Below are positions 50,926 through 59,594 of a stretch of DNA of 64,000 nt, in pieces. The notes under the pieces were generated by a model. That model did no database searches. It saw only the letters and a program-made list of their open reading frames with translations, and was not told the origin of the DNA. Both the position numbers and the translations under genes were made by a program. The stretch is taken from NCBI GenBank assembly GCA_964637365.1, contig CAZWWH010000007.1:16581-80580 (forward strand), given 5' to 3'. The stretch's first letter is position 1. Each line of letters begins with the position of its first letter. This DNA comes from Cryptoclostridium sp964637365. Lineage in GTDB: Bacteria; Bacillota; Dehalobacteriia; UBA7702.

Positions 50926-51434
50926 TTACTTTAATGAATCGTTATTTTGGTTAACCCATTGTTTTAAAGTGTCGCTTGCATTTACCACATTGCCGCCGCG
51001 AAGCGCCAAGCCTGCAGGGACAAAGCTGTCTGATGTCGCCTTCGCTTCTTCCCATGCCGCCCCCTTCGTGGGTGCAAAAAGGCTTAATGGTTTTGCCGCA
51101 GAAGTCGAAGTGCTCCAAAATGGTGAATACTGCATGGGCATGGTGCCCCAGTAATTGGGATAGCCCAGGTAGATGGTGCCGTATTGATCCAAGTTTTCCG
51201 GGTACGCTTTTAATTCCGGTCGGGCGTTGCGCTGTTGATCCCGCTTTGCCTCGTCAATACATTCCGAATAATCCGAGGAATATGGGGACATCGGATCCAG
51301 TTTGAACAGATCCCCCTTGGTGATTTCTTGAAGTATTTTGGCCGCTACTTCAGTATTGCCTACGGATAAATGTTTAATAGTGCCGTTGACATAGTTGTTG
51401 CCGGGCGGGAGAAGTAGAGTATCAATTCTGCCAT
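50926..51434 (-). pseudogene. Flavodoxin (Flavodoxin_4 type), disrupted by three indels
   Basis: Read through all frames the gene starts at ATG 51434 after GAGGAGG with MAELILYFSRP, then GNNYVNGTIKHLSVGNTEVAA (one base missing at the CCCGGC near 51410), continues to YPNYWGTMPM, then requires another missing base (ATG-CA instead of ATG-GCA near 51135) to give AVFTILEHFDFCGKTIKPFC and THEGGGMGRSEGDIRQLCP, and finally an extra base near the CCC at about 51017 to return to AGLALRGGNVVNASDTLKQW. Because the last two indels cancel, an open frame 51291-50926 exists, but about 40 of its residues are out of frame. Confidence 0.75.
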
Positions 51435-51469
51435 CAGGGGCCTCCTCACGGTTGTTGTATTACTGTTTC

Positions 51470-51498
51470 TTGACAGGGAAGAATCAAAAAGTTAAAAT
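51470..51498 (+). promoter_or_regulatory. Promoter of the LysR-type gene
   Basis: TTGACA (51470-51475), 17-base spacer, TAAAAT (51493-51498), in the divergent region between the regulator and the flavodoxin gene. Confidence 0.7.
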
Positions 51499-51531
51499 TG
51501 TATTAACCAAAAGTTGATACGGAGGGGTGGA

Positions 51532-52418
51532 ATGTATCATAGGAAAATAGAGGTTTTTGTCAGTGTTGCCGATTGCGGTAGCTTTACGAAAGCAGCGGAA
51601 AATCTTTCTATTTCTTCCACTGCGGTAATGAAGCAGATGAATCTTTTGGAGGAGCATCTGGGAATGGAACTTCTGGTTCGCACGAACCACGGCATTCGTC
51701 TTACGACTGCTGGGGAGTCTATTTACAAGGATGCCAAATTCATCATGTCTTATTCCCAAACAGCAATTCGAAACGCCCGTCAGAAAATGGAGGCAAAGTT
51801 GCATATGCTTTCTGTGGGCACCTCCTTGCTGAATCCCTGCAAAGCATTTATGGATTTATGGAGTCGTGTGAACGACGATTTCCCACAGTTCAAAATCAAT
51901 ATTGTACCTTTTGAAGATGACCATATAATATTCTTTCTGTCATAGATCAGGTGGGAGAAAACTTTGATTTTTTTGTGGGAGCTTGTGATTCTGCTCTATG
52001 GATGAGCCGATGTAATTTCTATCAACTGGGTCGGTATCATCTTTGCTGCGCCGTATCTCGCCAACACCGTTTGGCTCAGTATGCATCTTTGGAGATTGAG
52101 GATTTGTACGGAGAGCGTTTGCTTATGGTTGCAAGAGATGATTCCCTCAGCAATGATATGGTACGAGATGAATTGGAAACGAACCATCCGCAAATTGCCA
52201 TTGAGGACATGCCTTATTTTTACGATATCGGTGTTTTTAATGATTGTGAACAGTCCAACAGCGTTTTGCTTACCTTAGATATTTGGGCAGACGTGCATCC
52301 TTCTTTAGTGACTATACCGGTTCATTGGAACTATACAGTTCCCTTCGGCTTGCTCTATTCTTTGCAGCCTTCAGAGTCGGTGATTTGTTTTTTAGACGCT
52401 GTAAAAAACCTAACTTAA
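51532..52418 (+). pseudogene. LysR-family transcriptional regulator, frameshifted
   Basis: Two frames join to about 295 residues. The first (51532-51945) holds the helix-turn-helix: FVSVADCGSFTKAAENLSIS and STAVMKQMNLLEEHLGM, then reads off-frame at HIIFFLS. The second, from about 51930, continues as ILSVIDQVGENFDFFVGAC and the co-inducer domain. At CATATAATATT (near 51921-51931) one missing A explains the break. GGAGGGGTGG precedes the ATG. It is divergent from the flavodoxin-reductase pair it probably controlled. Confidence 0.8.
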
Positions 52419-52424
52419 ATATCA

Positions 52425-52475
52425 CAAGGGGCACAATTCCTGAAAGCCTTCGGAAATTGTGCCCCTTGATTTATC
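52425..52475. terminator. Bidirectional terminator between lysR and paaK
   Basis: CAAGGGGCACAATT (52425-52438) pairs perfectly with AATTGTGCCCCTTG (52455-52468), separating two convergent genes. Confidence 0.85.
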
Positions 52476-52488
52476 GTTTCGTATGGTT

Positions 52489-53721
52489 TTAATAACGGTT
52501 GTCCAATACCCGTGCGGTCTTTTTCTCACTACGGGGTAAAGTGCCTATGGCCACGGGATTTACCTCGATAGAAAGACCAATTTTGCTTTTGATCGTTTTT
52601 TGAATGGTTTCCTTTAGTTGTTCCGTATGAGCGCCATTTTGTTGTTCCAGGAAAAGAACGCAGCTGTCTTTTCCGTTCATACGGTCAATTTCCAAACGGT
52701 ACTCACTGGAAGCTCCTTCAATTTTGGCTAAAATTTCATCGATTTGACTGGGAAAAATATTGACGCCCTTGACCTTAACCATATCATCCGTACGGCCCAA
52801 AATCGTATCAATGCGGGGATAAGGGCTGCCGCAAGGGCATTGACCTGGTATAATTCTGGTCAGATCGTGGGTGCGATAGCGAATCAAAGGAGCGCCCTGT
52901 TTTTTCAAAGTTGTGATGACTAATTCACCGATTTCACCATCGGGTAAAACTTCGCCGGTTTTGGGATTGACGATTTCAAAATAGATGTAATCATCCCACA
53001 TATGCATCCCGCATTCATGGTCGCAACTGATACCGATACCGGGACCGTAAATTTCTGTCAAACCATAAATATCGTAAAGAGTGATCCCTAGTTCGTTGGA
53101 GATGCGCTTTCTCATTTTTTCACCCCAGCGTTCCGATCCAATCACACCTTTTTTTAGATAGATTTTATTACCGATGCCTCGTTTGGCGATTTCCTCCGCC
53201 AGCAATAAGGCGTAGGATGAGGTAGCGCAAAGCACGGTGGATTTTAGATCCATCATCATTCGCAGTTGTTTATCGGTGTTTCCGGGGCCCATAGGAATAA
53301 CCATGGCGCCGAGACGTTCCGCACCGTTTTGGAAGCCAATACCGGCAGTCCATAATCCGTAACCCGGGGTAATATGGATGCGATCCAACGGTGTAATGCC
53401 TGCCATTTCGTAGCAGCGTTTAAACATTTCTGCCCAGTCTTCCACGTCTTGGCTGGTATAAGGGATGATAACAGGCGTCCCGGTGGTGCCGGATGAGGAA
53501 TGAATGCGCACAATTTTTTCATCGGAAACGGCCTGTAATCCCAAAGGATATGCTTCACGTAAATCTCCCTTCCAAGTAAAGGGAATCTTTTCGAAATCCT
53601 CCTGGGATTGGATGGCGTCAATATTAACGCCTTGTAATTTTGTTTTATAAAAACAATCAATAGAGGTAAGGTGTTTCAGTTGTTTTTTGATGAGCCGAAA
53701 TTGGCTTTCTTTCATTTTCAT
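52489..53721 (-). CDS. Phenylacetate-CoA ligase family enzyme
   Basis: AMP-forming aryl-acid CoA ligase of 410 residues. Phosphate-binding HSSSGTTGTPVIIPYT at about 93-108, DIYGLTEIYGPGIG, RYRTHDLTRI and the C-terminal catalytic Lys region GVNIFPSQIDEIL. These match PaaK. It follows iorB by 13 bases on the minus strand, so it likely interconverts aryl-acetyl-CoA (from IorAB) and the free aryl-acetate. The direction in vivo is not visible from sequence. GGAG lies 9 bases before the ATG. Confidence 0.9.
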   Translation of the reverse strand: MKMKESQFRLIKKQLKHLTSIDCFYKTKLQGVNIDAIQSQEDFEKIPFTWKGDLREAYPLGLQAVSDEKIVRIHSSSGTTGTPVIIPYTSQDVEDWAEMFKRCYEMAGITPLDRIHITPGYGLWTAGIGFQNGAERLGAMVIPMGPGNTDKQLRMMMDLKSTVLCATSSYALLLAEEIAKRGIGNKIYLKKGVIGSERWGEKMRKRISNELGITLYDIYGLTEIYGPGIGISCDHECGMHMWDDYIYFEIVNPKTGEVLPDGEIGELVITTLKKQGAPLIRYRTHDLTRIIPGQCPCGSPYPRIDTILGRTDDMVKVKGVNIFPSQIDEILAKIEGASSEYRLEIDRMNGKDSCVLFLEQQNGAHTEQLKETIQKTIKSKIGLSIEVNPVAIGTLPRSEKKTARVLDNRY

Positions 53722-53734
53722 GGGGAGTGCTCCT

Positions 53735-54319
53735 TTAGCGAATGGTTTCGGCGGCCAAAGTGACGGCCTTTAAATTCATTTCCTGGAATTTCGGCGGAAT
53801 CCGTTTGCGGATGGCCTCTTCTAATTCCTCTACGGTAATACCCAGCCGTCCCGAAGCGGCTGCAGCCCCCAACAAAGCGAGATTCAACACCTTGGGGGAA
53901 CCGCATTGGTTACAGATTTCTTCACCGTCAATGAGAATCAGCTCCTTCACCTTTGCTTTGAGGGCGGTAAGCATATCCTCGCCGCAATAACTGCCGCCGG
54001 ATAAAGATGCCGTTACCGGCTGTACAGCTTTAGTATTGACTACGGCAACACCGTCTTTTTTCAAATAGGGTAGGCATCGAAGCGCTTCCCCAGGTTCAAA
54101 GCCGATAAGAATATCTGCGTCTCCCTTGGGAATCAGTGGAGAGTGAATAACATCCCCAATGCGAGTATGACTAACCACACAGCCGCCCCGTTGGGCCATG
54201 CCGATGGTTTCAGCAGTGCGTACATTTTGGCTCTTTTCCATGGCAGCAAAGGCGATGAGTTTTGATGCCAACACTGTTCCCTGACCGCCAACGCCGCAGA
54301 GCAAGCAGTTATTTGTCAT
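53735..54319 (-). CDS. iorB: Indolepyruvate:ferredoxin oxidoreductase, beta subunit
   Basis: 194 residues of the gamma-type domain of 2-oxoacid:ferredoxin oxidoreductases: NNCLLCGVGGQGTVLASKLI at the N-terminus, RTAETIGMAQRGGCVVSHTR, and VVNTKAVQPVTASLSGG. Works with IorA to oxidise aryl pyruvates to aryl-acetyl-CoA, reducing ferredoxin. ATG at 54319 overlaps the iorA stop by 11 bases; an upstream extension of the frame lies wholly in iorA and is rejected. Confidence 0.92.
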   Translation of the reverse strand: MTNNCLLCGVGGQGTVLASKLIAFAAMEKSQNVRTAETIGMAQRGGCVVSHTRIGDVIHSPLIPKGDADILIGFEPGEALRCLPYLKKDGVAVVNTKAVQPVTASLSGGSYCGEDMLTALKAKVKELILIDGEEICNQCGSPKVLNLALLGAAAASGRLGITVEELEEAIRKRIPPKFQEMNLKAVTLAAETIR

Positions 54320-56141
54320 GTTTGTCACTCCCTTTCTCCATGGTGTCAGCCCTCCAAATGGCTTCGGAGGGGCAGATCTGCCGGCACAATCCGCAGCCAA
54401 AGCAAAGAGACGGCTCAATGGTCACTTCTTTGCCTTGAAGAGCTATGGCAGGGCAGCCCAAGGATTTGATACATTTTTTACATTGGGTACAGTCTTCTGT
54501 GACCACAAATTTTGTTTTTGGTTTCGCCACGGCAATACAAGGGGATTTGAAAATAATAGCACGGACGCCTTTGGCATCGGCGGCCCTTTGGACAGCCTCG
54601 GTGGCAGCCTCTAAATGTAAGGGATCCACTGTTTCCACCGAAGAAACACCAATGGCTTCCAAAATCTTGGCAATGCTGACGGGTTCATGGGTATTGCCCA
54701 TCATGGTGCGGCCGGTGCCTGGATGGGGCTGGTGCCCCGTCATAGCGGTGGTGGAGTTATCCAGAACGACTATAATAATATCGGTTTCATTGTAAACGGC
54801 ATTGACAACGCCGGTCAGGCCCGACGCGAAGAAGGTAGAGTCGCCAATGAAAGAAAAATTCAATGTATCAGGGGCCATGCGATGGAGCCCTTGAGCCATG
54901 GTGACGTCAGCTCCCATGCAAAGGCAAGTATCCACCATATCCAGGGGCATGGCATTGCCCAAGGTATAGCAGCCGATATCTCCGCTGAACACCGCTTTTC
55001 TGCCCTTAACCCCTTGCTTGACCGCGTAAAAGGATGCTCTGTGAGGGCAACCGGCGCAAAGCACCGGAGGACGGACAGGCAGCGGCGGCGTATCTGCCTC
55101 TGCTTCATGATCGTTCATTGGAATTTCTAAATATTGAGATAAGACCCTTTTCAGGATCTCCACGGAATTTTCCCCTGCCTTTGGCATGTGGCCGCTGAGC
55201 TTTCCTTGGATGGTAACATTTTTATGGTATTTCCCGCAAAGATAAATCAGCTCCCGTTCAATGACGGGATCTAATTCCTCTGCTACTAAGACTTCGTCCA
55301 CTTGGTCAAGAAAATGCAGCGCCATGTCTTCGGGGAAAGGGTAAGGAGTGGCTACATGTAAATAACAGATCTGTTTATCCGAAGGCACTTGAAGCAGCTT
55401 CAAAGCTTCTTTTGCGTATGCACTGCTGATGCCGCCAGAAGCGATGCCTTTTCTTCCGCTGCCCGTTATCGTGTTAAAACGGTATTGAGAAAAATCTTGT
55501 CCGACGATGGGTAAGGTTTTTTCTAATGCCAGGTGGTTTTGGTAAGACAATCGGGGAAAAATCACCCATTTGCTGTCCTTTACAAAGCCTTCTGCTTGGT
55601 GCTTTTTCCCTTGCTCCCGGATTTCAATGGAGGCGCAGCCGTGGCACACTCTGGTGGTGGGACGGAATAAGACCGGTGTTTGATATTTTTCGGAATAATC
55701 AAAGGCGTCGATTATCATCTCATAGGCTTCCTCCGGAGAAGAGGGATCAAACACCGGCAGCTTCGCGAAATGGGAAAAATGCCGGGTATCTTGTTCTGTC
55801 TGGGAGGAAATCGGGCCGGGATCATCGGCCACGACGATGACCATACCGCCTTTGATACCGACATAAACAAGACTCATCAATGGGTCTGCCGCCACGTTTA
55901 AGCCCACTTGTTTCATAGTGACCATGGTGCGGGCGCCACTGTAAGATGCCCCCGCTGCTACTTCTAAAGCTGCTTTTTCATTAACAGACCATTCCACGTA
56001 AATGGAGCCGTCATTGTTGGCGGCTACGGTTTCCAGTACCTCGGTAGAGGGAGTACCGGGATAACCCGTAACTAAATGAACGCCGGCATGGATAGCGCCC
56101 CATGCCATGGCTTCATTACCCATAAGAAATTTTTTTGACAT
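54309..56141 (-). CDS. iorA: Indolepyruvate:ferredoxin oxidoreductase, alpha subunit
   Basis: 610 residues: an N-terminal pyrimidine-binding region (GYPGTPSTEVLETVA), a TPP-binding domain with GDSTFFASGLTGVVNAVY and NSTTAMTGHQPHPGTG, and a C-terminal two-cluster ferredoxin domain (CTQCKKCIKSLGCP; CFGCGLCRQICP). Oxidises indolepyruvate, phenylpyruvate and 4-hydroxyphenylpyruvate with CoA. ATG at 56141 has AAGGTGA upstream; ATG at 56156 is an alternative. The enzyme implies fermentation of aromatic amino acids in an anaerobe. Confidence 0.93.
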   Translation of the reverse strand: MSKKFLMGNEAMAWGAIHAGVHLVTGYPGTPSTEVLETVAANNDGSIYVEWSVNEKAALEVAAGASYSGARTMVTMKQVGLNVAADPLMSLVYVGIKGGMVIVVADDPGPISSQTEQDTRHFSHFAKLPVFDPSSPEEAYEMIIDAFDYSEKYQTPVLFRPTTRVCHGCASIEIREQGKKHQAEGFVKDSKWVIFPRLSYQNHLALEKTLPIVGQDFSQYRFNTITGSGRKGIASGGISSAYAKEALKLLQVPSDKQICYLHVATPYPFPEDMALHFLDQVDEVLVAEELDPVIERELIYLCGKYHKNVTIQGKLSGHMPKAGENSVEILKRVLSQYLEIPMNDHEAEADTPPLPVRPPVLCAGCPHRASFYAVKQGVKGRKAVFSGDIGCYTLGNAMPLDMVDTCLCMGADVTMAQGLHRMAPDTLNFSFIGDSTFFASGLTGVVNAVYNETDIIIVVLDNSTTAMTGHQPHPGTGRTMMGNTHEPVSIAKILEAIGVSSVETVDPLHLEAATEAVQRAADAKGVRAIIFKSPCIAVAKPKTKFVVTEDCTQCKKCIKSLGCPAIALQGKEVTIEPSLCFGCGLCRQICPSEAIWRADTMEKGSDKHDK

Positions 56142-56158
56142 ATGGTTCACCTTCATGG

Positions 56159-56731
56159 TTATTTTAAGTATTTCTGATAGATTGCTTCGGTATTGGGAAA
56201 ACGGATGGAAAGGATTATCTGCCGTCCCTGTTCCACAATGGAATTGTCAGTATCCGCGGGGTAAAAATAGTTGACATAAAGCCGAATCCCTTCCGAGGGA
56301 TGAATGACGTAATGTTCACTGGACAAGGTTTCTCCCTCCAACTGGCAAGTTCCTGTGAAATAGATAGTGTCGTGGAGGGTGGCTTCGGTTTCTCCAATGC
56401 GTTGAGAAAATTCTGCTTCCTCAAAATCCGCTTTAAAAGCTGTTTGAACTTTTTCCGCGATTTCCTCCGCGGAAAGATAGTCGTATCCACCCACCTCCAA
56501 ATTGCAGACAATGGAAGCATTGGCGTCAGCCTGTAATAAAATGAGTTCCCCGAGACGGTCTACGGATACCTGCCATAGCCCCTCTAAGTCGAGGCAGTAT
56601 TCGTCGGTCGTGTGCTGGTATGTAGTTTCCGATGCTTCGGTGATATGGCGAATCGAGGGTATGTTTTGCGCTGTTACCAGTAATACGACAAACAAAGTGA
56701 CCCAGGCCACCACAATTAAGATTTTTTTCAC
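56159..56731 (-). CDS. Hypothetical protein with an N-terminal membrane anchor
   Basis: 190 residues. An N-terminal hydrophobic segment (ILIVVAWVTLFVVLLVTA, about 4-21) looks like a signal anchor or uncleaved signal peptide with no lipobox. The rest is soluble and probably extracytoplasmic, ending in PNTEAIYQKYLK. GTG start at 56731 with GAGGCG upstream. I do not recognise the family. It sits between the polyprenyl synthase and iorA with gaps of 13 and 17 bases, so it is in their operon. Confidence 0.7.
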   Translation of the reverse strand: MKKILIVVAWVTLFVVLLVTAQNIPSIRHITEASETTYQHTTDEYCLDLEGLWQVSVDRLGELILLQADANASIVCNLEVGGYDYLSAEEIAEKVQTAFKADFEEAEFSQRIGETEATLHDTIYFTGTCQLEGETLSSEHYVIHPSEGIRLYVNYFYPADTDNSIVEQGRQIILSIRFPNTEAIYQKYLK

Positions 56732-56744
56732 GTTTTCGCCTCAG

Positions 56745-57734
56745 TTATTGATTTCTTGTTAAGATAAAATCTGCGATGTTATGGTATACTTCCTTCAGTT
56801 CCGGTTGCGGAATGAGCGCTGCTGCTTCTTTCGCCTTGTCGATATGCTTTTGAGCTATGGATTCCGCATACTCAATGCCGCCGCTGTCAGAGACAAGGCG
56901 AATGACTTCTTTTACTTCCTCGTCACTCTTTTGACGTTTGGAGAATATTGTCAAAAGACGCTCTTTTTGCGGGGTATGCTTTAGAGTGTAAATCAAAGGA
57001 AGGGTCGCGATGCCTTCACGGATATCGCCGCCGGATACTTTGCCAAAGGCGTCATTATTCAAGCGGTAATCTAAAATGTCATCGGTGATTTGAAATGCCA
57101 TACCAATGGCCTCTCCATAGTTTTTCAATGCCGCAACGATTTCTTGGGGAGCGCTGCTGACATGAGCTCCCAGTTCGCAACTGGCGGATAAAAGATACGC
57201 TGTTTTCTGCTTGATCCTTTTCATATAAGTGTCAATATTCTCATCGATCCGAAAAGCGCCGTTCATTTGGTCAATCTCTCCACGGCACATTTCCATTGCC
57301 ACATCGGAAAGACGATGATTGATATAGGAGTCTCTGTAACCGGCCATAAGAGACATGGCCTTGGCCAACAGATACGTGCCAGTGAATACCGACACTTCAT
57401 TGCCCCATTTGGCTTTTACCGTGGGTTTACCCCGCCGCAAGGCAGCGCTGTCCACCACATCGTCGTGAACTAAGGTCGCCATATGAACCGTTTCTATGGC
57501 CAGAGCCAGAGGCATCTGATGGCTGTCCTTTTGAGTACCTAGGCGACCGCCCAAAAGAACCAGAGCAGGGCGAAGGCGCTTCCCTCCGCTTTTTAAAAGA
57601 TGAGTTGCCGCCTTGGTTAATACACGATGATCAGATTTTAATATATGCTCAAACTCCTTTTCCATGGTAAAAAAGGTTGATTTGATTTCTTGATAATAGG
57701 GGGAGTTTTTTCCCTCTGTGAAGAATCGTTCCAA
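56745..57734 (-). CDS. Trans-polyprenyl diphosphate synthase (catalytic, hepta/octaprenyl type)
   Basis: 329 residues of the isoprenyl synthase family. First aspartate-rich motif DDVVD in LVHDDVVDSAALRRG and second DDILD in FQITDDILDYRLN; both are intact, as is GGKRLRPALVLLGGRL. Makes a C30-C40 prenyl chain, likely for a menaquinone-type side chain. Start TTG at 57734 (AAAGGA about 12 bases upstream); an internal ATG at 57665 is possible. Heads the minus-strand operon that continues to paaK. Confidence 0.92.
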   Translation of the reverse strand: MERFFTEGKNSPYYQEIKSTFFTMEKEFEHILKSDHRVLTKAATHLLKSGGKRLRPALVLLGGRLGTQKDSHQMPLALAIETVHMATLVHDDVVDSAALRRGKPTVKAKWGNEVSVFTGTYLLAKAMSLMAGYRDSYINHRLSDVAMEMCRGEIDQMNGAFRIDENIDTYMKRIKQKTAYLLSASCELGAHVSSAPQEIVAALKNYGEAIGMAFQITDDILDYRLNNDAFGKVSGGDIREGIATLPLIYTLKHTPQKERLLTIFSKRQKSDEEVKEVIRLVSDSGGIEYAESIAQKHIDKAKEAAALIPQPELKEVYHNIADFILTRNQ

Positions 57735-57784
57735 AAAAGCTTCTTTCCTTTTCTTTCTATTATAATTATAAAATCATATAAAAA

Positions 57785-57813
57785 ATTATAAGACAATTTT
57801 TATGATATTGCAA
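57785..57813 (-). promoter_or_regulatory. Promoter of the polyprenyl synthase-iorAB-paaK operon
   Basis: On the minus strand: TTGCAA (57808-57813), 17-base spacer, TATAAT (57785-57790). Confidence 0.8.
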
Positions 57814-58003
57814 ATCAAATTCCAGGAAAAACGTTGATAATGTTGTGTTTTTGTCGGATTAAGCTGAAAAGTCGTTCAAAGGATGGCGGCAGGAGCAACA
57901 AACCCAGAGATATTTGTGAAAATCTCTTCATCCCGTTAATATTTCTAAGTATGGCAATGGCTGCTCCAATAGTTGTGGGAACTGTTGCTTCCTCGGCACA
58001 AAA

Positions 58004-58030
58004 ACAGCCCCTTTTTCATGAAAAGGGGCT
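58004..58030 (-). terminator. Intrinsic terminator of the HepS-like gene
   Basis: AGCCCCTTTT (58006-58015) and AAAAGGGGCT (58021-58030) form the stem; on the minus strand GTTTTTGTG follows. It overlaps the stop codon. Confidence 0.85.
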
Positions 58031-58746
58031 TAATTTCTTAATGTTTCGATTAAGAAGGCGCTGTCAAGTGCAAAAAAGGAGTCAAGCATGGTTTCCACTT
58101 CCTTTTGAAAACCGAGGGCTTTTGCAGCTTCACGCACTTGGTTGGCGTCCTCTGCCCAGGAGCGGGGAAGATGACGATTTATGGTACTGTAAATATGGGC
58201 CATGGACTCTGCCAGATCGCATAGGATTTTCGTTTGTTTTATGGGCCAATGGGCTTCTTTTGCGCCAATTTCCGCTGCTTTACGGCAAAGGAGTCCGTAA
58301 TCCTTGGTTAAAAATGCAAGAAGATGTTCCTCATTCGTTTCCTTTTTTTTCTTAAAATCTCTTTGAAAAAACCACGCCTCACTGGCAGCGGCCATGATTT
58401 CAGCGGCTTCGGCCAAAAGCAGGTGGGAGCCTTCTTCCTCTAGAATTTTGTAGGCCGCCGAAGACAGCAGATCCCCCTCCAAAACGACTGTCCGATTGCT
58501 TGGGCAGGTTTGTGGCTGAATGGTTTCATGGATACGGCGGGATAAATGAATCATCTGAAACCCGGCCGCCAAGTGAAGTGCCTTTGTCGTCGTCTGATTT
58601 TGGGAAGATAAGGGGAGCAGCAGCAAAAATGGGAGAAGTTCCTCGGGATCGGGATGCTCCTCGGGGTATTTCAGTGTTGTTGGGAAATATGGGATTTCCT
58701 TACAATAAGATTCAGTTTTTTTCAGTGCTTCGATCAAAATTTTCAT
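58030..58746 (-). CDS. HepS-like (heptaprenyl diphosphate synthase component I type) protein
   Basis: 238 residues. The segment VVLEGDLLSSAAYKILEEEG (about residues 98-117) corresponds to the VLxGDYxx region of isoprenyl-synthase-fold proteins, but no DDxxD motif is present, so it should not be catalytic. Firmicutes heptaprenyl synthases pair such a non-catalytic subunit (HepS) with a catalytic one (HepT); the catalytic gene lies about 300 bases downstream. ATG at 58746; the frame extends upstream through the promoter. Identification rests on pattern and context. Confidence 0.6.
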   Translation of the reverse strand: MKILIEALKKTESYCKEIPYFPTTLKYPEEHPDPEELLPFLLLLPLSSQNQTTTKALHLAAGFQMIHLSRRIHETIQPQTCPSNRTVVLEGDLLSSAAYKILEEEGSHLLLAEAAEIMAAASEAWFFQRDFKKKKETNEEHLLAFLTKDYGLLCRKAAEIGAKEAHWPIKQTKILCDLAESMAHIYSTINRHLPRSWAEDANQVREAAKALGFQKEVETMLDSFFALDSAFLIETLRN

Positions 58747-58753
58747 GAAATAT

Positions 58754-58782
58754 AGTTTATCACATTTAGACAGTAACAACAA
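58754..58782 (-). promoter_or_regulatory. Promoter of the HepS-like gene, possibly leaderless
   Basis: On the minus strand: TTGTTG (58777-58782), 17-base spacer, TAAACT (58754-58759). Transcription would start about 7 bases after the -10, at or next to the ATG (58746). Confidence 0.5.
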
Positions 58783-58795
58783 TTCTTTTTTTCGG

Positions 58796-59488
58796 TTATT
58801 GGGGGGCCTCCAATGTAATCCCGGAGTTGACATCTTCGAAGGTGACGTGAATTTTCCATGTGCCGCTTTGATTGGATTTGGAGCGTGCCTCAACGGTGGC
58901 GTCCATGATTTCTCCAGTTTCTCCATTGACACTCATTTCATATTGAAAACCTGTCAAATACTCAGCGGCAATTTGGTGATCTTTCGCATCGGTAATGCGA
59001 TAACGGTATTTGATTACGCCATGTTCCTTTTCTTTTTCCAGAAATTCCGCGGTTCCCTGGGTAGGCAGCAGGTATTGCTTGGGGTATAGCTCCATCAACA
59101 AAATTTCATTGTCAGGCAAGGGACTGTTTTCCAGCATGATCCATTCTGTTTCAGCGTTGGCAGCGGTATTCTGCCGGTAATAGACGTCGCCGAATTGATA
59201 GATTTCCAAATCCGTATCCATGATTTCCCCATAAATATGCAGATTCCCTTGAATATCGCAGGTACCGTTGATATTGGTTTCAGCTTTTCGGTAATTATCC
59301 AAAGTAAATTCCGCGTTCAGCGTGTAGTTGTAGGAGTCCCAAGCGGTCATTTTTTCTACTGCTTGGCTCCAAAGGGCATCGGTATCCACAGAGGCCTCCC
59401 GCCAATAGTGGCATCCCGTGACGGCGGCGGCCCCAAAGGCAAGCACGGCCGCAGAAAATATAATGATTCGTTTGATTGGATATTTCAT
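58796..59488 (-). CDS. Putative lipoprotein of unknown function
   Basis: 230 residues. Lipoprotein signal MKYPIKRIIIFSAAVLAFGA continuing to the lipobox VTGC. The mature part has a beta-rich look with WDSYNYTLNAEFTLDNYRKA and repeated Tyr/Asp-rich strands, in the manner of LppX/LolA-like proteins (inferred). AGGTGTC precedes the ATG at 59488. It is divergent from the thrS T-box transcript. Confidence 0.75.
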   Translation of the reverse strand: MKYPIKRIIIFSAAVLAFGAAAVTGCHYWREASVDTDALWSQAVEKMTAWDSYNYTLNAEFTLDNYRKAETNINGTCDIQGNLHIYGEIMDTDLEIYQFGDVYYRQNTAANAETEWIMLENSPLPDNEILLMELYPKQYLLPTQGTAEFLEKEKEHGVIKYRYRITDAKDHQIAAEYLTGFQYEMSVNGETGEIMDATVEARSKSNQSGTWKIHVTFEDVNSGITLEAPQ

Positions 59489-59559
59489 ATGGAGACACCT
59501 CAGTTTTTATACATTTACAGTTCCTTAAAAATCTATGTTGGTTTGACAGCGATATTCCA

Positions 59560-59588
59560 TTGACAAAAACCTTTTGGCTGTATATAAT
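59560..59588 (+). promoter_or_regulatory. Promoter of the thrS T-box transcript
   Basis: Consensus promoter: TTGACA (59560-59565), 17-base spacer, TATAAT (59583-59588). Confidence 0.92.
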
Positions 59589-59594
59589 GAAATA

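Noticed and set aside
57834..58355. Open frame of 173 codons on the plus strand
   Set aside because: Its second half is antisense to the HepS-like gene, its first half contains the terminator of that gene, and no family pattern is seen.
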